This document shows, in pieces, positions 4,301 to 6,866 of a stretch of DNA of 6,866 nt. The notes under the pieces are model-generated. The model saw nothing but the letters and a program-made list of their open reading frames with translations. It was not told the DNA's origin and ran no database searches. The position numbers and the translations under genes were made by a program. The DNA comes from CAYUMU01 sp964445985 (GTDB lineage Bacteria; Planctomycetota; Planctomycetia; Pirellulales; S012-138): positions 1-6,866 of the forward strand of contig CAYUMU010000155.1 of NCBI GenBank assembly GCA_964445985.1, in the 5' to 3' direction. The number at the start of each line of letters is the position of its first letter. Position 1 is the stretch's first letter.

Positions 4301-6435
4301 GCGACGCCACGCTGGCCAAGATGATTGCGGCCCCGAAGGCGAACTGGGGAAACAATATTCTCGCGGTTCCCGAATTCATTGAACTTGCCTCGCTGTTTCA
4401 AGCGGCTTGGGGCACGGGGCAACCGCTCAACCTCGATGCCATCGAAGTTTTGCGGAGCCGAACCGAGTTGCAGACCGTGCATCGGATGTACATCGACGGT
4501 TATGTGGGGCGATTTTTGTATCTCGCCGGCGAGCGAGACGCGGCGATCAAATATTTGCGGAGGGCCGTCACCGCGCCCTTGCTGAGCAATGTGCAGCGCT
4601 CGCACGCGGCCGTCATGCTGCTGGATTTGGGCGTGAAACCCGAGGACTACAAAGCAGAAATTCAGAGCTTGCTGCCGGCCGTGGTTCCGGTGCAAGCGAA
4701 AGGCGATTTGAGACGCTTAACCCCCAGCGAAGTGCTCCAACTGGAGCCCTCGGCGTTCGCCACGATCCAACCGCTGCTCAAGGGCCGATTCAGCAATCTG
4801 CGGCGCGGCGCCATGCCGTACGACGCCAGCCTGGAATCGATGTTCGTGGCGAATCCCCCGAGCATGCTCCAAGGCATGCAGTTTTATCAGAGCAATGAAA
4901 AGAACACCGAGGCCGCATTCAAAGTCGAGTCCGACGGCTGGGTGCTGCTGGCGATTTCTGGCACCGCGCCGGGAATCATCGGAAGCCCTTTACCCACGCT
5001 CCCCGTGGCCCTGGCCGTTGACGGCTGGCATTGGCTGGCCTTCTGGCACGATTCTTATCTGATCCGACAGGTTTGCTATCGCTACTGCAAGGCGGGCGAG
5101 CAGTTGCGGTTGACCGCGGGCTCACCGCCGCCGTTGATCATCACGCGGCTCACGGAGCAGCAATTGCGGCCGCCCGCCCTAGTAGCCGATGCAGACCCCG
5201 AGCGGAATTTGGCGAACTGGGTGCTCGCCACGGCAGGCGGACTGGAAATTGAAACGCCCACGCCGCGGAAGCGCGTGACGATTGAAACCGAGGATCAGCT
5301 TCCGCAGGGCAGTTTTGTGGTTCGCAAAGTTTATCTGGGCGGAGTTCATATCACCGACGAGAGCCTAAAAATATTGAGCCCTTGCACGGGGATCCAAGTG
5401 CTCTCGATCAATGGCTGCGACATTACCAACGATGGTTTCAAGCACCTGGCCTCGCTGCGCTCCTTGAACGCGCTCAACGCCGCGGGCACCAAGGTGACCG
5501 GCGCGGCGCTCGCTTCGCTGGAGGGGTTGCGCTTCCTGTCTCACATACGGCTGGACTGGACTCCGTTTACCGATGAGGACGCGGCGGCGTTGAAGAGGCT
5601 TCCGGCGATCCAGGTGTTATCGCTCGGCCACACGAAATTGGGCCACGATTGCCTGAGCCAGTTGCAGTCGCTGCCGAAGTTGCGGAGCCTGAACCTGACG
5701 GGCATCGATATTTCGCAAGGCCTGAAGATGCCGGCCGGCATGGAGAACCTGAAGCAGATCAACCTTACCGCCGCCCACGTTCGGCCCGGTGATCTGGATA
5801 CGCTGCGAACCACCTTGCCAACGATCGAACTGCTGACCGGCGTGTGGCCCAAGTGGACAGGGGTCTGGACGTTCAAGCTGGACAACAAACAACGGCGAGT
5901 TTACGCGATTCTGCCCGACGGCCGCGTTCGCTGGGGCAACAAGCTGGGGCGGTCGCAGCGAGGTCCGCGCGATGAGTCGGGGTTTATCGTGTTCACCACC
6001 GGAGAAACCGCTCGGCTGCGGTTGGATGGCGACACGATGCACCTCGACGATGTTGTCGCGGGCGCTTCGCCGTCGCAACGTCCTCCCAGCGGAACGGGGA
6101 CGCGCTTGGGCGACGCTCGGCAGTCCGACTTCGATCAGCGCGAGGACTTTGCCCCCTTTGCTGGAACCTGGAATGTGGCCTACACCAACAATGCCGAACG
6201 AACCTATGCCGTCAATGCCGAGGGAATCGTGCAATTTGAGGGGCGCCAGGGCGCGCTGCTGCATGCCAACGACCAAATCCTGCTATCCTTCAGCGACGAT
6301 TCCAAACTGGAACGATTGCAATTGAGCGACGGCCAGTTGCTGATTGAGCACTTCAATACCGCCTCGGAATACCCCCGCGGCGTGACTTGCACGGGAGTTG
6401 GCCAAAAAATTCCGGACGAGCCAACTACGAAGTGA
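1351..6435 (+). CDS. giant secreted TPR-LRR repeat protein, function unknown
   Basis: The product is a 1694-residue protein with no family I can name for its full length. Residues 1-31 are a signal peptide: basic n-region with R7-R8, hydrophobic core about 12-28, and the cleavage site A29-N-A31, so the protein is exported. Residues 68-179 form a beta-rich domain; 185-345 are a second, unrecognised domain; about 365-1130 are an alpha-solenoid with TPR-like units, clearest at 418-451, 766-832, 869-935 and 1046-1078. Residues 1173-1266 repeat the N-terminal beta domain. A cap containing ANWVLATAGG (1288-1297) leads into seven LRR units from 1326 to about 1493. Two tandem small beta domains end the protein (1502-1566 and 1603-1667), joined by a flexible linker rich in Gly, Ser, Pro and Arg. 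I see no catalytic motif, so scaffolding or binding at the cell surface or in the periplasm is the best guess. The gene stands alone, with its own promoter candidate and strong ribosome binding site. Confidence 0.95.
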   Translation: MTDPIVRRGFRLYCAGLAWSLATMAAGVANADDTPAQEHSRFAEVESAAYEAVDLNSSPNWKEVPGFLQGAVVFENLLPMHKKTNKAEFEVTAPGVVVLACSFDYDGEGNAEAYANRYSVERLENEGWAAIGTLNRVEKAKDGAEKLVKHVLYCKQIEQKDKFAIYSQMRNCPYLIVPRAESMAAMAAKIAGTDRGLTDPNSIVLRRRYTDWLKPGLDHSSLLQELTRQGLLIAARDGLGLTTYDIQLRQNPALTEGGINVPLNCRGQVDVVKNTYTAEIFRGNRPVWSVTLPLAGIDTVEEVTEVVEQLSRNEFLTVLKRLGFAGQQNPPLKQAEPPDDVVEMSPQMTFPAQFSALRRLHEYIRTDGESPERLSYLARSYATLGLLAGNVVGPQTAVLRARSLLYAQRLLQQAGNTPLALATRGYVLAATGRHHRALADLEAAEKASRGAELGIWARIAQAACLSDIETIEKLAADASWGAMARLFWLEQVNTADSKDLIRAAAEALLKSEPLNDRAYVAMGSNSFRSGAQEQFPEVLRALARRCAELTDAPPALKQIVGNLAEDEAAVRVQLMRALRQEADPRGEPSWSALAGLWEEVTFLQSWLEQYQYIRQLGVSGNDYGLRYLDALEDPNYRQYLRYAAASNPEFNKLGYAFAEMLRGDDLPSGPSILSDYAARMNHRPAHEVFQRYVQHQDPTLRNFARRYKIAINHFAVSPASLPEGYLDEFRRVCPNALAMIETILKHDKEHSLEYVPKAEKLAALVPELRLAIADVYITHQKNAQAIEVLKDHVRDYPTPEAYVKLAEIYDKRQDEPQYIATLEESLRRCERSLKSMRAAAMIAERYCSRRDWTAAKPYADMAAATGSGWGLMGAGVCAEAEQDWEAAEEYYAATAQRYDDARAEWYFFCKRTGQGDAASALRLARQLASESTPDDFAPSVPWVLYFQGQKTEAEVMWRDDKDQSLDGALTYVFVAHELDKKSERDATLAKMIAAPKANWGNNILAVPEFIELASLFQAAWGTGQPLNLDAIEVLRSRTELQTVHRMYIDGYVGRFLYLAGERDAAIKYLRRAVTAPLLSNVQRSHAAVMLLDLGVKPEDYKAEIQSLLPAVVPVQAKGDLRRLTPSEVLQLEPSAFATIQPLLKGRFSNLRRGAMPYDASLESMFVANPPSMLQGMQFYQSNEKNTEAAFKVESDGWVLLAISGTAPGIIGSPLPTLPVALAVDGWHWLAFWHDSYLIRQVCYRYCKAGEQLRLTAGSPPPLIITRLTEQQLRPPALVADADPERNLANWVLATAGGLEIETPTPRKRVTIETEDQLPQGSFVVRKVYLGGVHITDESLKILSPCTGIQVLSINGCDITNDGFKHLASLRSLNALNAAGTKVTGAALASLEGLRFLSHIRLDWTPFTDEDAAALKRLPAIQVLSLGHTKLGHDCLSQLQSLPKLRSLNLTGIDISQGLKMPAGMENLKQINLTAAHVRPGDLDTLRTTLPTIELLTGVWPKWTGVWTFKLDNKQRRVYAILPDGRVRWGNKLGRSQRGPRDESGFIVFTTGETARLRLDGDTMHLDDVVAGASPSQRPPSGTGTRLGDARQSDFDQREDFAPFAGTWNVAYTNNAERTYAVNAEGIVQFEGRQGALLHANDQILLSFSDDSKLERLQLSDGQLLIEHFNTASEYPRGVTCTGVGQKIPDEPTTK
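1552..1887 (+). other. beta domain, copy 1 of a distant internal duplication
   Basis: Residues 68-179 of the giant protein. Landmarks in order are LQG (68-70), AEFEV then GVVVLA (87-100), GW (127-128), VLYCK (151-155) and PYLIVPR (173-179). The same landmarks in the same order reappear near residue 1173, almost 1000 residues on. Spacings between landmarks are 17-39 residues and slightly longer here than in copy 2. Alternating hydrophobic residues suggest a beta sandwich, perhaps of a carbohydrate-binding or pre-peptidase C-terminal type, but no family assignment is secure. Confidence 0.6.
4867..5148 (+). other. beta domain, copy 2 of the internal duplication
   Basis: Residues 1173-1266 of the giant protein. 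Landmarks are LQG (1173-1175), AAFKV then GWVLLA (1188-1201), GW (1225-1226), YRYCK (1243-1247) and PPLIITR (1260-1266). It follows the TPR-like solenoid and precedes the LRR cap, so the two copies bracket the solenoid. The Cys in YCK is kept in both copies, which may mean a structural or disulfide role. Confidence 0.6.
5326..5832 (+). other. seven-unit leucine-rich repeat array
   Basis: Residues 1326 to about 1494 of the giant protein. The beta-strand tetrads KVYL (1326), VLSI (1350), ALNA (1374), HIRL (1398), VLSL (1422) and SLNL (1446) fall at an exact 24-residue period, and QINL follows at 1469. Units carry the pattern LxLxxTxITDxGLxxLxxLxxL, with ITDESL and ITNDGF in the first two. The segment before it (1283-1325), with ANWVLATAGG and the LPQGSF motif, matches a cap that I recall ahead of LRRs in planctomycete kinases and caspase-like proteins. 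LRR arrays bind proteins, so this is probably a recognition surface. Confidence 0.85.
5854..6351 (+). other. tandem C-terminal beta domains (two copies)
   Basis: Residues 1502-1566 and 1603-1667 of the giant protein. Both begin with aromatic-x-G-x-W (W1506, W1607) and share Asn then R-x-Y (Y1518, Y1619), a Gly (1524, 1625), a Val two residues later (1526, 1627) and a closing RLxL strand (R1555, R1655). Offsets from the Trp to Tyr, Gly and Val are identical in both (12, 18, 20), and to RLxL differ by one residue. The second copy ends ERLQLSDGQLLIEHFN, a motif I associate with planctomycete secreted enzymes and surface proteins. Fold is probably a small beta barrel or sandwich; ligand unknown. 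Confidence 0.65.
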
Positions 6436-6474
6436 AAAAGGGCTGAGCGTTTGGCGACCCAAGAATCGAGGATT

Positions 6475-6512
6475 GGATAACTCCCCCCAAGTCGAGTCCG
6501 AGGGAGTTGTCC
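6475..6512. terminator. stable hairpin 39 bases after the giant gene, possible terminator
   Basis: GGATAACTCCC (6475-6485) pairs with GGGAGTTGTCC (6502-6512) over 11 positions with one G-U wobble. The 16-base loop can itself close TCG (6492-6494) on CGA (6499-6501). The position shortly after the stop codon fits an mRNA 3' end. No T-run follows on the plus strand, and none on the minus strand either, so intrinsic termination is doubtful. It may be a Rho-assisted 3' stem, or a shared structure between convergent genes. I see nothing else in 6436-6695. Confidence 0.4.
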
Positions 6513-6695
6513 GTTGGCGCAAACGGCCAGCAGGTGACGCCGCCGCGAAGTGAATGTCGGCCGAACGTCGGTGGCAGTCATCTGGCTGAGCAAGTTCTTT
6601 TACTTGAGTTCTTTGCGAGATCGGTGACGCGACTCATGACAACGCCCGAGGCGATGGTCCTGGCGAGCCATCAATTCAGTTGCGTCGCTCGTCGG

Positions 6696-6866
6696 CTAAC
6701 CAACCTGCACGGTCAACATGGAAATGGAACCGCCATCCACGCCTACAAGGGGGAACGCGATCCGGTCGTTTTTCTGGCTGGTTCCGAATTGAAACGTGGC
6801 CCTGGGTGACGCTTCGGGGGAAGTGGTTAGCGGTGGCGGGGTGGGTGGAGGTTCATGGGCTGGGGG
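6696..6866 (-). CDS. possible C-terminal end of a convergent gene, partial
   Basis: Reading leftward from the right edge, one minus-strand frame is open for 56 codons to a TAG at 6696-6698. It starts with a proline-rich stretch (PPAHEPPPTPPP) and ends with NDRIAFPLVGVDGGSISM followed by LTVQVG and the stop, which reads like an ordinary beta-rich protein end. In its last 32 codons GC content by codon position rises in the order second (about 41%), first (about 56%), third (about 66%), as expected for coding DNA of this GC. The start lies outside the window. I recognise no family. Against it: the length is short enough to be open by chance, and a plus-strand TTG-initiated frame (6507-6809) covers the same bases with a less convincing translation. 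Treat as hypothetical. Confidence 0.35.
   Translation of the reverse strand, partial: PPAHEPPPTPPPLTTSPEASPRATFQFGTSQKNDRIAFPLVGVDGGSISMLTVQVG

Noticed and set aside
6507..6809. 100-codon plus-strand frame starting with TTG
   Set aside because: The start codon is rare and lies inside a hairpin arm, the translation shows no domain, and GC at third positions is lower than at first positions. The antisense frame at 6696-6866 reads more like protein.

Overview
The window looks like a stretch of a Planctomycetota chromosome, probably Pirellulales-like. This rests on three things: moderately high GC, sparse gene packing with long intergenic gaps, and one very large exported protein that combines an alpha-solenoid, 24-residue leucine-rich repeats and C-terminal beta domains of a kind I associate with planctomycetes. 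It is a judgement from style and protein families; no taxonomic marker is present.

Layout: (1) Bases 1-339 hold no convincing gene. They contain a strong GAAA-loop hairpin (20-46), a good sigma70-like promoter (167-194) and two short palindromes downstream of it. (2) Bases 340-864 encode a complete 174-residue membrane-anchored rhodanese: a cytoplasmic sulfurtransferase domain followed by a YgaP-type two-helix membrane tail. (3) Bases 865-1350 are a 486-base intergenic region with no credible gene but much structure: two long-spacer inverted repeats, a perfect CCCCTTTTT/AAAAAGGGG palindrome resembling REP-type elements, a TTGACA promoter candidate, and six copies of the hexamer CCTGGC counting both strands. 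(4) Bases 1351-6435 encode a 1694-residue secreted repeat protein. Its order is: signal peptide, beta domain, a second mixed domain, a long TPR-like solenoid, a second copy of the first beta domain, a WVLxxxGG cap, seven LRR units, and two tandem copies of a small beta domain. (5) Bases 6436-6866 contain a stable 11-bp hairpin and, on the minus strand, what may be the C-terminal end of a convergent gene running off the right edge.

The two clear genes are on the same strand but are separated by 486 bases with a promoter candidate between them, so they are probably separate transcription units. I see no evidence of a shared pathway. No tRNA, rRNA, transposase, CRISPR array, phage gene or defence system is visible. 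The most interesting content is the undescribed architecture of the giant exported protein, with two independent internal duplications, and the structured intergenic region before it.
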